64,000 bases of DNA, taken from positions 1-64,000 of the forward strand of contig JANBVO010000060.1 in NCBI GenBank assembly GCA_030052745.1, given 5' to 3'. A model generated the notes under the pieces. It did no database searches and was not told where the DNA came from. It saw only the letters and a program-made list of their open reading frames with translations. The stretch is from Pleurostoma richardsiae. Lineage: Eukaryota > Ascomycota > Sordariomycetes > Calosphaeriales > Pleurostomataceae. Below are positions 10,544 through 21,783 of the stretch, piece after piece (positions within the stretch are counted from its first letter, which is position 1; every line of letters starts with the position of its first letter). Made by a program: the position numbers and the translations under genes.

Positions 10544-12598
10544 CTAGCAGACTTCGATAGTATGATCACCGCCTATCGTCTCGACAATGACGCTCTCAGT
10601 CACCACCTCGCTCCTACCATACCACTTGGCACAGACACGCTTGCCATCTAGCACAATCCTCGGCTTCTTCCCCTTCATCACGACAGGCAGTATCAGCTCA
10701 CCGCCTGTTCCAGCTGGCGTCTTCACCGTCGCGCTGTATCCATCTCCCTCCGTCCTCGCCCAGCTCGCCTGAAACTTCCCCAGCCCCGTCACGAATCCTC
10801 CCTCCGCCCTCCCCAGGTCCCCGAACTGGGGTGCGAACCTCCACCTCGCGCCCGCCGGCGCCGTGACGCTCAATCCCAGCACGAACTCCGTCAGCGCGCT
10901 CGTCGGGCCCGACGACCACCCGTGCGCGTGCGACACGTAGCTGAAGTCGTTGCCGTACCCCCTGTCCCACCGGTACCCCCAGGTCCCGTTGGTGAGGTAT
11001 CCCTCCACCACCGTGCTGCCCGTGCCGTTCGGGTGCCGCAGGTACCACCCCCAGCTCGCGCGGATCAGGTCGAGCGCCCGCCCCGTCTGGCCCGCCGTCA
11101 GGTGCGCCTGGACCTCGAAGGAGGAGATGAACGGGCTGATGTTGCCCGGCAGCTCGGGGGCCTCCGCGCCGATGGGCGTCCAGTTGTCCGTCAGCCGCGC
11201 GGAGATGGACTGCGCGGCGCTCGAGTTGGCGTCCACGACGCCGAAGAGCACCGCCATCGAGTTCGCATCCTGCGGGTGCAGCGGCGTCGTCGTCGCGTTG
11301 TCCTTGAAGGCGCCGTAGGCCGCGTCCCAGCAGTACCTCTGAGTCGCGGTCTTCAGGTCAGCAGCGTGCGATGCCCAATTAGCCGCTAGGCCACTGGTAT
11401 CGCCCGCCCAGACAGCTAGATCCGCGCCGGTGACCAGTGTGCGGTAGAGGATCATCTGCGCCTCGCTCATGTTGAAGCCAGTCTGCCAGCGTGCCCAGTC
11501 GCGCGTCCCCGTGACGTTGAGCAACCCCGGACTCTGCACTTTGCCGTATATGTAGCTCATGGCACGGAGGTAGCCCACCCAGTTACTCGCGAGGAAGTCC
11601 GTGTCGTTCGTGTACAGGATGTAGTTGTACGTCCCGATCATGGACCACATGTGGTATGTGTCGCTGTTCTGCTGCAACAGAGGTGGCCCAGCCTCAGGGA
11701 AGGACCCGTCAGCGTTCTGATGGTTGTACATGGTCTGCAGAGCGTTGCGCACGGAGTCGAGGTCGCCGACGCTGACGAAGGTCGACGGGACGGCCACCCC
11801 CATGTCGCCGGGCCACACCGCGCGGTCGCGCTTGGCGCCATCAACGATGATGGTGTCTCCCGGGCCCAGCGTGCCGTTGTTGGCCCATCCGGTGTGTAGC
11901 ATCGGTACCCAGCGCCCAGTTGTTACTGGAACAGCGTTGGTCTGCAGCGTGTAGGCGCCGCTGTACCAGATCTCGTTGAGCATCTCGTCGTCGCTGTGGA
12001 AGTAGCCCTGATACGCCCGGAGGTTGGACCAGGTCGGTTGGAACCCGATCTCAAGAGACACGTCGGAGATAGAGACGGATGCCGCGTCGGAAAGGAGGAA
12101 GACGGTCAAATACCGAAATCCGCCGCGCAGCTTGTCGTCTGGCATGGTGTAGGCATATTCGCCGGGGCCGGTGAAGTTGGCGTACAGAGCACCATCTGGG
12201 CCTTTGAAGGCGCCGTTGGACGCATCCGACCACTCTCCAATCCAGTCTTTCGCTTCCGTGAAGGCCAGGCCGACTGCGCCTGCTCCACTCGCGCTGGCCG
12301 TGTACTTGACGGTCGCAATGCCGCCTACTTCGATGCCAAAGTCGAAGACGAGCTTAGACCCGTTGCTCTCCAGCTTCGCTGCTCCCGGGTATGGGGAGAT
12401 GACCTGACCGTCACTTGCGGACAGGATTGACGTAGGAGAGACGGTCCGGGAGGAGGGAGCATAGATGTTAGAGTCCCATGCTCCCGGGAAGGCGGCTTCC
12501 GTGATGCTGCTGCAGGTTGTATCTCGCCAACATGACTGTGCTAGCGTTTGGGGAATTGATGTGCCCAGCAGCACAGCGAGGAGCTTCGACGCAAGCAT
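10544..12598 (-). CDS. Secreted alpha-L-rhamnosidase-like glycoside hydrolase (GH78 type)
   Basis: Single exon, 684 residues; the ATG at 12598 starts a signal peptide (MLASKLLAVLLGTSIPQTLA). An N-terminal beta-sandwich (about 25-200) precedes a six-hairpin catalytic barrel. Recognisable blocks are IIVDGAKRDRAVWPGD, the conserved acidic active-site segment of this family, ADGSFPEAGPPLL, and GYGNDFSYVSHAHGWSSGPT near the end, followed by a C-terminal beta-domain. Several N-x-S/T sites fit secretion. GH78 enzymes release L-rhamnose from plant pectin, flavonoid glycosides or saponins. The exact activity is inferred; other six-hairpin families are possible. It lies in tandem with the WSC-domain gene, 658 bases upstream on the same strand. 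Confidence 0.85.
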   Translation of the reverse strand: MLASKLLAVLLGTSIPQTLAQSCWRDTTCSSITEAAFPGAWDSNIYAPSSRTVSPTSILSASDGQVISPYPGAAKLESNGSKLVFDFGIEVGGIATVKYTASASGAGAVGLAFTEAKDWIGEWSDASNGAFKGPDGALYANFTGPGEYAYTMPDDKLRGGFRYLTVFLLSDAASVSISDVSLEIGFQPTWSNLRAYQGYFHSDDEMLNEIWYSGAYTLQTNAVPVTTGRWVPMLHTGWANNGTLGPGDTIIVDGAKRDRAVWPGDMGVAVPSTFVSVGDLDSVRNALQTMYNHQNADGSFPEAGPPLLQQNSDTYHMWSMIGTYNYILYTNDTDFLASNWVGYLRAMSYIYGKVQSPGLLNVTGTRDWARWQTGFNMSEAQMILYRTLVTGADLAVWAGDTSGLAANWASHAADLKTATQRYCWDAAYGAFKDNATTTPLHPQDANSMAVLFGVVDANSSAAQSISARLTDNWTPIGAEAPELPGNISPFISSFEVQAHLTAGQTGRALDLIRASWGWYLRHPNGTGSTVVEGYLTNGTWGYRWDRGYGNDFSYVSHAHGWSSGPTSALTEFVLGLSVTAPAGARWRFAPQFGDLGRAEGGFVTGLGKFQASWARTEGDGYSATVKTPAGTGGELILPVVMKGKKPRIVLDGKRVCAKWYGRSEVVTESVIVETIGGDHTIEVC

Positions 12599-13256
12599 GG
12601 CTGTCAAGACGCTCCAAATAGCTACCGAGACTGAAGGAAAGTGTCCGACTTACACTGTTATGGAAAGCTTACCTGGATATATCCCAATCAGCATCTACGT
12701 AGCCTTCAAGACGCCGTTGGCTGTCGAGGCTTGCAAGCCCATGGCACAGAGCCGGAGTCCACACCTTCAGTCTCGGGATATTCGAGCACCGAGGAAGAAG
12801 GCCTGGAGAAATTATCCGGGAGCACACAGCGGCGACCCGATGACGAAGGAACGGTTAAGATGCAGGTTATGGAGCTGCATTGCAGATCTCCCCGGAAAGT
12901 GAGGGGAACCTGGGGAATATTGCGGAGGGGAAGTGCCTGGACAGGGCGGCTCTTCGCTCTGATCTATCGCGAATGCGGAGCTCTGCCTCTTGTATGCAGG
13001 TGACAGCCCACAGGACATTGCTCAAAGCAGTCAAGTAGGTAGGGAAGCGCATGGGTCGCTAGCACGTTATACCGTCTTATGAGGTAACACCTATCAAGTA
13101 GACAACTGCCGAGTCGCAAGTTAAATGGCCAGCTGACATAACATGAGTAGATAAAAGGACATACTTGCATGTCGAGTCTTTGATTTAATACTACGCTGGT
13201 AATCAAACAGCCCTGCGCTCTTTTCTCTATCCCCTGTCTAAATTCCAAAACACCAT
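12599..13256. other. Intergenic between GH78-like and WSC genes
   Basis: 658 bases between two minus-strand genes, so promoter and leader of the GH78-like gene and 3' UTR of the WSC-domain gene. ORFs of up to 145 codons occur but overlap on several frames and show no family signature. Confidence 0.4.
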
Positions 13257-15796
13257 CTATGCCTCGACCTTATACAGTCTGAAATCATCGAACCAAAACT
13301 TCGCTTCCACCTGCGGCGAGTGGTAGCACTGCGCCCACAGCGTGAACTGCGTCGACGACGACACCGTCATAGGCACGGTAGTCATCTCCTCCCACTCGCC
13401 GTCGCAGCCGCTGACCGTCTTGCGTCCCTGCCACCAGCCGACCGCCGTGATGCCCACGTAGCAGCCCGAGCTGTCGGCGGAGCGGTACCGGAGCTTGCCC
13501 ACGAACTGCCCGCTGTAGTCGGTGAGCTGCGGGTTGAACATGTACGCGAGGTACCTGGCGCTGGTGCCCGTGTAGCCGCCCGTCGTGGTGAAGTCCACCT
13601 TGCGGCTGTACGCGGCGCCATCGTAGCCCGGCGAGTCGTAGGACGCGGTGACGTTGGTGGGGGTGATCGACTCGTAGAACTGCGCCCACCCGCTGCTGGG
13701 GAGCGGGGACTCGCCGGACGTCAGCGAGCCGACAATGACGGGCTCAGAGGACAGCGTCGTGGTACTAGTCGTGGGCAGGGAGACAAGGGTGATGGAGATG
13801 TCGCCAACGAGGAACCTCGCGGTGTCGGAACCGCCGTAGTTGATGTACCAGGTAAGGGAATAGCCCTCGACCATTGCTACCATAGTCTGCGTTGTGGTCT
13901 GCCACTGATTGATGGTGCCCTGGGTAGTGAACATCCAGTAGTTGTCAGTGTACGTCTCACCTCCGTACACCTGAATGCTCCCCTGCGTCGATGCCGAGGT
14001 GGAGTAGGTCGTGTAGGAGATGGTGTACGTGGCACCCCGTATGAGATTGAAGTATCTCGCGGCTGAGATGTAGCCATAAGCAGAGAAATCGAACTGTATT
14101 ATCTGAGCGCCATCGCCGGCCACCCAGGATATGGCGGGGTTGGTTGAGGACGGCTGATAATAGGAGTCCCAGCTTGCCAGGTCAGCATCAGAGTGTGGAG
14201 TGAAATCGTAGCCGCTCGGTGTGCTCTGGAAAGCATTGCAGGTAGCCTGAGGCGTGGTTGAGGATGTGGGCGCAGCTGAGGTAGAAGAAGCCGAGAAAGT
14301 GTTGGCAGCCGAAGAGGAAGCAGATGACGAGGTGGAGGAAACAGTAGCTGGAGTGGACGACGATGAGACAGGGGGGCCGTATAGCTCCAAGTAGCTGGAA
14401 GCGCCGCAGGTCTCGGTCGAATCGCCAGAGCAGGCAAAGCTGCAGTAGCTCTGATCTACCGACTCCGTCCCGTCTGCCACAGCGTTTCCGCACCAACACT
14501 CCTGACCGTACTCCAGTCCTGCAAACTTGAACCCGCCATTCCAGCAGTTGTAGAAGCACAGCTCCTTAGTCATCTTAGTTGAGGAGTACACCTGGGTAAG
14601 GGCCCTAGCTCCAGAAGCGGGTTCGGCATAGCACCCCTGTGAAACATAGGGATAGGTGACAGCCGTTGCGCTGCTAGAAACACTGCTAGTCGTCGTGGTG
14701 CCTCCGACCTGGTAGACGTTGAGGAGAGAACGTCCGCCACAGATCTCTGAAGTGTCACCAACACAGGCAATGTCGCAAGCATCCGACTCAGCCTTGAAAG
14801 CACCATTCTCAATGCTGTTTCCGCAATAGCATTCTCTGCCGTACTCGACGCCGTAGAATACATAGGAGGAGCAGAGGATAGCACACTTCTCGACGGTCAT
14901 GTCGTCGGAAGCATACTGAACAGGCAGAGCTCGGCCACTAGTGCCCTCATTCCAGCAACCCAAATCGGCGGTTGCAGTAGTGGTCGGAGCTGACGAAGTG
15001 GATGAAGCTGATGAGGTGAATGAATCTACAGAAGTAGACGAGTCCGATGAACTAGACGGCGTCGACGAAGTTGATGAAGCTGAATAGATTGAGGATGTGC
15101 TTGTAGGTAGATCTGAAGAGGACGTGGCGATGGTGGTGATGGCTGAAGTGATGCTAGAGCTCGCGCTCGACGATGACGCAGCAGCCGAGCTGGTACTGGA
15201 GGCGGACAAAGAGGTCGAGCTTGTGAACGAACTAGCAGCGCTCGACGAAGACGAGACAGAGCTGCTCGTGGACGACGTGCTAGAACTGGTCGACAAAGAC
15301 GAGACTGAGCTGCTGGACGTGCTAGAAGTGATCGATGTGGCACTCGGCACATATGCGGTGACAACGCTGGTGACAGGCGGGAGCGAGATGCAACTACAAG
15401 CGCTGGACAAACGCGAGGCTGGATATGATGTCGTCAACAGGGGAGATGGGTAAACGGTCGACAGCGCCAGGGCCGAAGTCGTCGCGATGCTGCAGCATGT
15501 CAGTCAGACAAGGACATCGGGCCTTGAGTCTTCAAACGGAGGGTTCAGTGTACGTACGAAGCAGCATCAACGGTGACCGTGACGGTCTGGAATGTGACCG
15601 AGTTGATGAAGGTCTCGCAGAACTCAACCGCCTGGCTAGAGTACTTCGTGTTGCGAAAGCGGTTGAGCAGGTTATCTCCATTACAGGCAGCAGCTCGATT
15701 GTCTAAGCTGTGGCCGAGGGGCTTCGCTTCCACAACCACTGTCGAAGTTACCAGGAGCGCAAGAAGCCAACCGCTGATGCTATTAATCCCAGCCAT
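13257..15796 (-). CDS. Secreted Ser/Thr-rich protein with two WSC domains and a C-terminal beta-sandwich-like region
   Basis: Two exons, 15796..15558 and 15489..13257, give 823 residues. The donor GTACGT and acceptor GCTGCAG join inside a serine codon. A signal peptide (MAGINSISGWLLALLVTSTVVVEA) leads to a short cysteine-bearing segment ending near YPASRLSSACSC. A Ser/Thr linker of about 130 residues follows (about 120-250), presumably O-mannosylated. WSC domain 1 is about 255-340 and WSC domain 2 about 361-452, both with the GxEYGxxCxCGN pattern and paired cysteines. The remaining about 350 residues are two beta-rich segments resembling carbohydrate-binding modules. WSC domains bind glycans in wall sensors and secreted enzymes; no transmembrane helix is seen, so secreted or wall-bound is likely. 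No catalytic domain is evident. Confidence 0.82.
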
Positions 15797-18694
15797 ATTG
15801 AAATACCGGGTATTGGAAAGTGAAAGGTAACGACTGATGAAAAGAGTGGCTTGAGGAATGACTCCTTCAAAACAGGTTAAATCCAGCACCGCGGGCTCAT
15901 CCTGTTGAGCATGGACGAGCAATGAGCTTTATAACTCTGAAAGCTTCCCCCGCATTCGCATGGCTTGGTAATAGCGGCGTTGTGTTTTCAGTACTATTGA
16001 TCACTGCTAACCGCCGATTGCCTTCAGCTGGACCTGTTCAGCCTGGGCATTCTGCTAGAGCGCGATGCCAGACCGTGGTGTTGAGGCTACCAGGGGGGCT
16101 AACGCACGTGGTGTCTCCATAACGGCGGCCCCGAGGGCATCTCGATAATCGACGAGGTCCAGGCCCTTTAGGTAAGGGAGACTATCTGGAAAAGTGCCGC
16201 GCTAGACGAGTGGGGACCGCAACTTTGTGAGCCTATTCAGGGGAGACGCCGTGGTAGCGCATGATAGATGAAGCTTCTGCGTGCTCCGTTGCCTAGTTCC
16301 GAACTGTCGGAATCTGACGATGAAGCAAGGGGGCGCGCCGAGTCCGTCCTCTGCTTGAGTAGCTCCCTTTGAGTAGCTATGGTGGCGCCCTTCCCGTGGG
16401 AACTGCTGGTCGTTGGCGCAGCTCGAGACATCTCGCGAAGCTGAGACTCCCTGGCACTAGCCTCAACGCCTGAAGTTCTTCTAGAGTCTGATTAAAACCG
16501 GTGCCGCCCTCACTTTTCTGGCGAAGAAACTGTTGTGTCGTCCATGGTCTTCATCCCATGATCGACTGATCGGCCAAAGACATTGCTCTGCATGATATTC
16601 GATTCGTCTCCCGACATGCTATCGGCCGATCCACCGTGTCGGCTACACCTTTGGCGAATGCAGCTGGATAATGAGGAGAATATCGACTTACCTCTTCAAG
16701 CCGGATCATCGCACGCAGACAGTGTCGATACAGAGCGCTGGACAGCGATCAACATCGACGATAGGCCCTCGCTTGACAGGCTCCGCAAAGTTGCTGGCCT
16801 GTCTCGCCCCTAGCCTAAAAGCAAATCTCAAATCGTGTACCCGGCTCCAAGGGGCCAAAGACAACCATTCACTACTCTGTGGCAGGTTTTGCAACACGAA
16901 CGACACTTGTGCGTCAAGCTAATTGGAATCTTGCGGCGATGTGTGATGAATCCCCGTTGAAATTGGATGCTGTTCCACTGAGCGGTTAACGGAATAAACG
17001 GAAGTCTATGGACACTCCCCAGCTCCGCGACGGAGCTGCTTGACGGTCTCGAAACGCCTTTGGGGCCGTTGAGCGACTCCCCTGAAGTTGGCACGAGACT
17101 TCGAGGTGCGGCTCGAGTTCAATCCAACTCGGAGTTTAGCAGGGCGGTTTAGATTGTGGTTGGCTTGCCGGGTGGCGTTCGAAAGGCGCTTGCAGCAGCC
17201 ACAACCGCACACTTCTGGACTGGGGTCAGTCAATTTTAAAATGAGGTTGCCGAATTGAGGTAGGCCCCGAGGGTAATGCGCCAGCTAAGCGGGGGCCGGC
17301 AGAAGCTCGTCACCCCCCGTTAGGCACGGCACGCATCGAACAGCTGCGAAAGGCGACAGGGAAGCGAACGGACACTCGTCCAGACCCGTCATGAAAGTCA
17401 ATCAGCCCGTGGACTGGCACTCTGGCCGGGAGAATGAATAGCAATGCGTCGAGGATCTCTGATAATCCCGGTCGATCGATCCTAGCGGCCGTGTAGAAGC
17501 GCCAGAGGAAACAAGTCCGCAAATCACGGCGTCCAACACATGAATATGACGTGCCCTGCCACTGCCACTGTCGAGTGTGGACATGTCAGTCAAGCTTGAT
17601 TTTGACTTTTGGCTTTGATCATCGAGGTCGAGTCTTCCAGCTGTGGCTTACCTCTCTTACGTAGGTTCGCGCACACCGGAGCACTCCCGCGCATGACAAT
17701 AGGCAATTGGGCCTCCTCAGAGAGCCCTGATTACTGTGTCGCCACAGCCTTATCAATCCGTCCAAGCTTGCATGAACCACGGGAAAGGAGCTCAGGGGAG
17801 GGAGCTGTGTCGGCGACCCGGTTTACCTGTACCGTACGGAGCTTTGTATCTCGGTTGCACCCGCGAGGGGACGTGTCCTCTGGCAGCGAGCAGTCGATCA
17901 TCTTTGGGCGGTCATCTCAGGCATCGTCGGCTCATTATGACAGAGCCAACGAGGATGGATGGAAGAGAGTGTGTGTCCTGGATAGAGTGCAGCGGCAGAA
18001 TTGTACTGTACGGTGTAGGTGAAGGTACCTCCTTGCTCTCCTCAAATAAAAGCGCCGTGATTGATGCTCTGGCCTGTGCACGTGACACGCTAATGCAGCT
18101 GTACCGCCCAGAGATGCGCCCTATCTGGCAGGCGTCCGTTCTGCCCCCGTTATTAGGTGCAGCAGCCGACTTTATTGCCCCATCGGCTCCGTTAATGATC
18201 CATTTTCAAGCAAGAGAACCTGGAAGACTCGCGCCCTCCTCCTGTGAACGTTACCGACTGTCGCCACGGTTCTGTTGGCTGCCAGCTGCCCAACGCAGAC
18301 CGACGACCACGCGATCCTGTCCGTCCCCGTTGTCGACGTCGAATCCCGCGTTGCTCACCACGACCACACGAATCCTGTCGGTCCCCCCGGCGCCTGAGCG
18401 AATGCGGGCCGCTCGCCTCTCCATCTGAGCAGCGGCTGGGTCCCACGTCTGTCGATCGTCTCCTGAACCTGCAACGAGTAACGAGTACTATCGGGTATCC
18501 CTTCGCCGTCGCGCCCACTCCCGCTCCCGCTACCGCGACCGCACCACGAGAGAGAGCCTTCCTCCTGTCCAGGCGTCCTTCTCTATTGCCCATGGTAGCT
18601 CCGGCACATCTTCTCGCCTATCCTTTGCCGACTGAAGTTCCAAGTCAGGGGATCGCCGGTCTTGGCCGCCATCGAGGCCTACCCTCCCGTTCAG
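15797..18694. other. 2.9-kb divergent intergenic region before the Zds1 homologue
   Basis: It separates the WSC gene (minus) from the Zds1-like gene (plus). The right third, C/T-rich from about 18240 on, is probably promoter and leader of the Zds1-like gene. A 64-codon minus-strand ORF at 16431..16237 has the composition of a disordered protein N-terminus and may be a lone exon or relic. Longer ORFs at 17609-18593 overlap each other on both strands and carry no family motif. No terminal inverted repeat or tRNA was found. Confidence 0.45.
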
Positions 18695-21600
18695 ATGATG
18701 GTACGTCGCCCCGTTTGTTCGCGTTCGTCCTGAGGCTTCCAGCACTTACCTTTGGGACTGTGCGGTGTACCTCGGGCACATTTCGCGTCCTATGCGTCAT
18801 CCACACCCTGCACATGATCTTTGTCCTTGAATCTGCAATGCCTCTTTTCCTAAGCCGTGACCAACTAACCGCTCTCCCGCCCTGCAGACATCATCTCGAC
18901 CCCGCGATGTTGGAGGAAGCTTTGCGAGCCGACGAGGCCACGCAAGCCAGTTGTCGATATCAGACCCGAGCCATCATGTCACGGAAGCGATAGGGACCCT
19001 CTACGGCTCGGACGACGAAGACTCTGGCCCGGAGGCTCGTCCTGATAACCGACGACCTTTGAGCTTTATCGCTTCGCCGTATGGCGGGGAGCAGATCAAC
19101 AAGCTGCCGACTGCAGATTTAGACCGCGGAGATGATCCTCGCCGGGCCTTGCTACGCACCACCTCGGATAACACCACGTTAACTGTCTCTTCGGCGTCGA
19201 ACGGTATTGGAGGTGGCATGAGGAAATCTCACACACTGCCTGGCCGTATGCCAAGCCAGAGGAACAGCTCGTACGAGAATGGATCGATACCGGCCATCCC
19301 TCCCATGTCTCCCCTCTCGCCGACACTTTCGCTGCGGGATGTGCAGGCTGCCGAGTCTGCCGAGTTCTCCCTGAGCAGCTCGCCAAACGATATCGCACAG
19401 GAACTCAGCAACTTGCAGGCACTACGACGGATGTCCATGGATGTGGGGAACAACAGTGATCCCGACCTGATGCCGTTCCAGAATCTCGTTGCTATGCCGC
19501 CTATAGCGCCAAAAGGTGACGATGACGAGAACGATCCGTCACGGCTCCTCTGGGTGCCCGCAGGAGTCCATCCTGAGCTTGCCCCGGAGCAGTTCAAGAA
19601 TTTCCTTGAGAGCAGGGTGAACTCTATGAAGAGGAGGTCGGGAGAGTCTCTCCTCTCCGTAGACAGTCTGCAGCGGAACGACTCGGGGAGCTTGAGGAGA
19701 AAGAAGTCGATGTTGTCTAAGCAGATCGACAACTCTGGCGGGCGCGGAGCGGACGACTATGTTGACGGCGCGGAAAGGCTAGAGCGCAAGAAGTCGTTGA
19801 ATGGCGAATCCACTTCGGAAGTGACGCTCGACGAGCTGGTCAAGGACCCCACGAAAGTCGTGCAGAAGTTGGCTCAGGAGACAAGGCAGGAGGCCATCTT
19901 AGAGGAGGGGGCTCAGGATGACATGCCCATACTCCCTGTTGCACCAGGAATGGGTCTGCGCCGCTCGACTCGCACGACGTATCGGAAAGGGGGCAGCTTA
20001 CGAGGAGATCGCGTTCCCTTCTCCAAGCGCCTGGCAGCGAGACAGGCGGAGAAGGAAGCTGAGGAAACGACGGCGCCAGTGCCCAAGGTTGAAGCTCCCC
20101 CGGGCCATTCACTGAATCGAGTTCAGTCGGAGCCAGTGGCAGAAAACTATTCGCGACCTACTCGGTCAGTCCGGAGGCAACAAAACTTCACAAGGGAACT
20201 ACATGACAGTCCTTCGCAGGAGTCCCAAGACGCATTCTCACCAACTGACTCCCAGGCGAGCGAGCAGTCTTTCCCGATACGGACCACGCTGTCCGACACA
20301 TCGCGGACATCGTCGCCTGTCCCTCAGATAATCGCAACACCTCCTAGTGAAGAGTTGGAACCACCGCAAGCCGAACAGCTTTCTAGACCTTATCCGCAGA
20401 GATCGTCATCCCAGAAGGCCAATGCCCAGCTTCTCGCCCAGCAAACGTCGGAGCCTCAGCAGCCCGTGGTGGAAGGCCCTCCACCAAGATCGAGCAAACG
20501 ACCACCGCTCGTCCGAGCGCCACACACATCACCTCCTGGATCACAGTCGAATATAGAAAACCAGCCTCCCCGCAATCAGACTCTGAATGATATAGCAAAT
20601 CATCCCTCTCCTGTACCTGGCAGCGGCGCCATGCGGACAGATAGCCTGACTTTCATCCCCACCATGGCTCCCGAGGAAAAGAAGAGCGACAGGAAGTCGC
20701 GGGATGCTGACGCCGAATCTACAAAGTCAAGTGGTTCTGGCTGGAAATGGTTCAAGAGCGACGACAAGGATAAGAAGAAGAAGGACAAGGACAAGGAAAA
20801 GGAAAAAGAGAAAGAGAAAGAGGATGCAGCGAAGAAGTCGAAGAGCAAATCCGGCGACAAGGGGCACGAGAGCGCGCGCTTGGACGTCATCCAGAACTCC
20901 ATCGATAACGCCGTGTCAAGAGGCCGGGAGAGCCTCTTACTGGATAGGGAGAGCATCGACAACAAGCTGCTGGAAGAAAGGAAGAAAGAGAGTAGCCGCA
21001 AGTCCACTGATGGCAAGAAGGAGAAGGACGGCTTCTTCGGCTCCTTCTTCAGCGGCTCCAAGAAGAAGGGCGACCGCGACTCCACCAGCAGCAAGAAGAA
21101 TCAACGCGGCCTCTCGCCCGACCCTCCCCCGCCTCGCCAATTACAGCCCGACATCGACTACCCCTACACCCGGTTCCCTATCCTCGAAGAGCGTGCCATC
21201 TACCGCATGGCGCACATCAAACTTGCCAACCCGAAGCGTAGCCTGCTCAGCCAAGTATTGCTCAGTAACTTCATGTACTCGTATCTGGCTAAGATCCAAG
21301 CCATGCATCCGCAGCTTCAGGTGCCCGTCTCGCCACAGCAGAAGAGGCAAGAGGAGGAGAGGAAACGCAAGGAGCAACAAGAACAGCAGGCGTATCTTGA
21401 GAAGCAAATGCGAGAGCAGCAGCAGCAACAACAGGGCAACGAGGACAGCATCGACAACTACAACTTTGAGTACCACCGGGTATGGTTCAAATTTCTTCTT
21501 CGCTGCCAGAGTTTGAAAGACGTTTTTTTTTTCAACTAACCACTGCCTCTAGGCCACTGCTCAGTACGCTGAGTCCGGTGACGGCGCTGTTCAGTATGTC

Positions 21601-21783
21601 GACGACTCTGAAATCTACGACTACGAGCACAGACACGAGCAACATGACGGGTCGTCCCACCAGAACGGTGGCTACCGCGCCAACGACGGGTATGGCAACC
21701 AGCACGGGAGCCAAGATTACTACGACTACGGGCACCACAATGGCGGTGGCCAGCGCCGCGAAGAGGACGAGGAGATGTGGTGA
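18695..21783 (+). CDS. Zds1/Zds2 family protein (cell-cycle and PP2A regulator)
   Basis: Three exons, 18695..18700, 18888..21479 and 21553..21783, give 942 residues. The first coding exon is just ATG ATG, directly followed by donor GTACGT; the acceptor CCTGCAG follows a CTAAC branch. The last intron has branch CTAAC and acceptor CTCTAG. The conserved N-terminal block SRLLWVPAGVHPEL starts near residue 219. The Zds1 C-terminal domain spans about 755-810 (YTRFPILEERAIYRMAHIKL, SLLSQVLLSNFMYSYLAK). Between them the chain is disordered and Ser/Pro-rich, with a Lys/Glu tract near 620-650. A Gln-rich coiled segment and a Tyr/His/Gly-rich tail end the protein. Yeast Zds proteins bind the Cdc55 subunit of PP2A and affect mitotic exit and polarity. 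Family is certain; role here is inferred. Confidence 0.87.

Noticed and set aside
17609-18593. Overlapping ORFs of 130-250 codons upstream of the Zds1 homologue
   Set aside because: Open on several frames and both strands because of GC- and C/T-rich composition; the frame reaching the gene is not in phase with the Zds1 coding frame.
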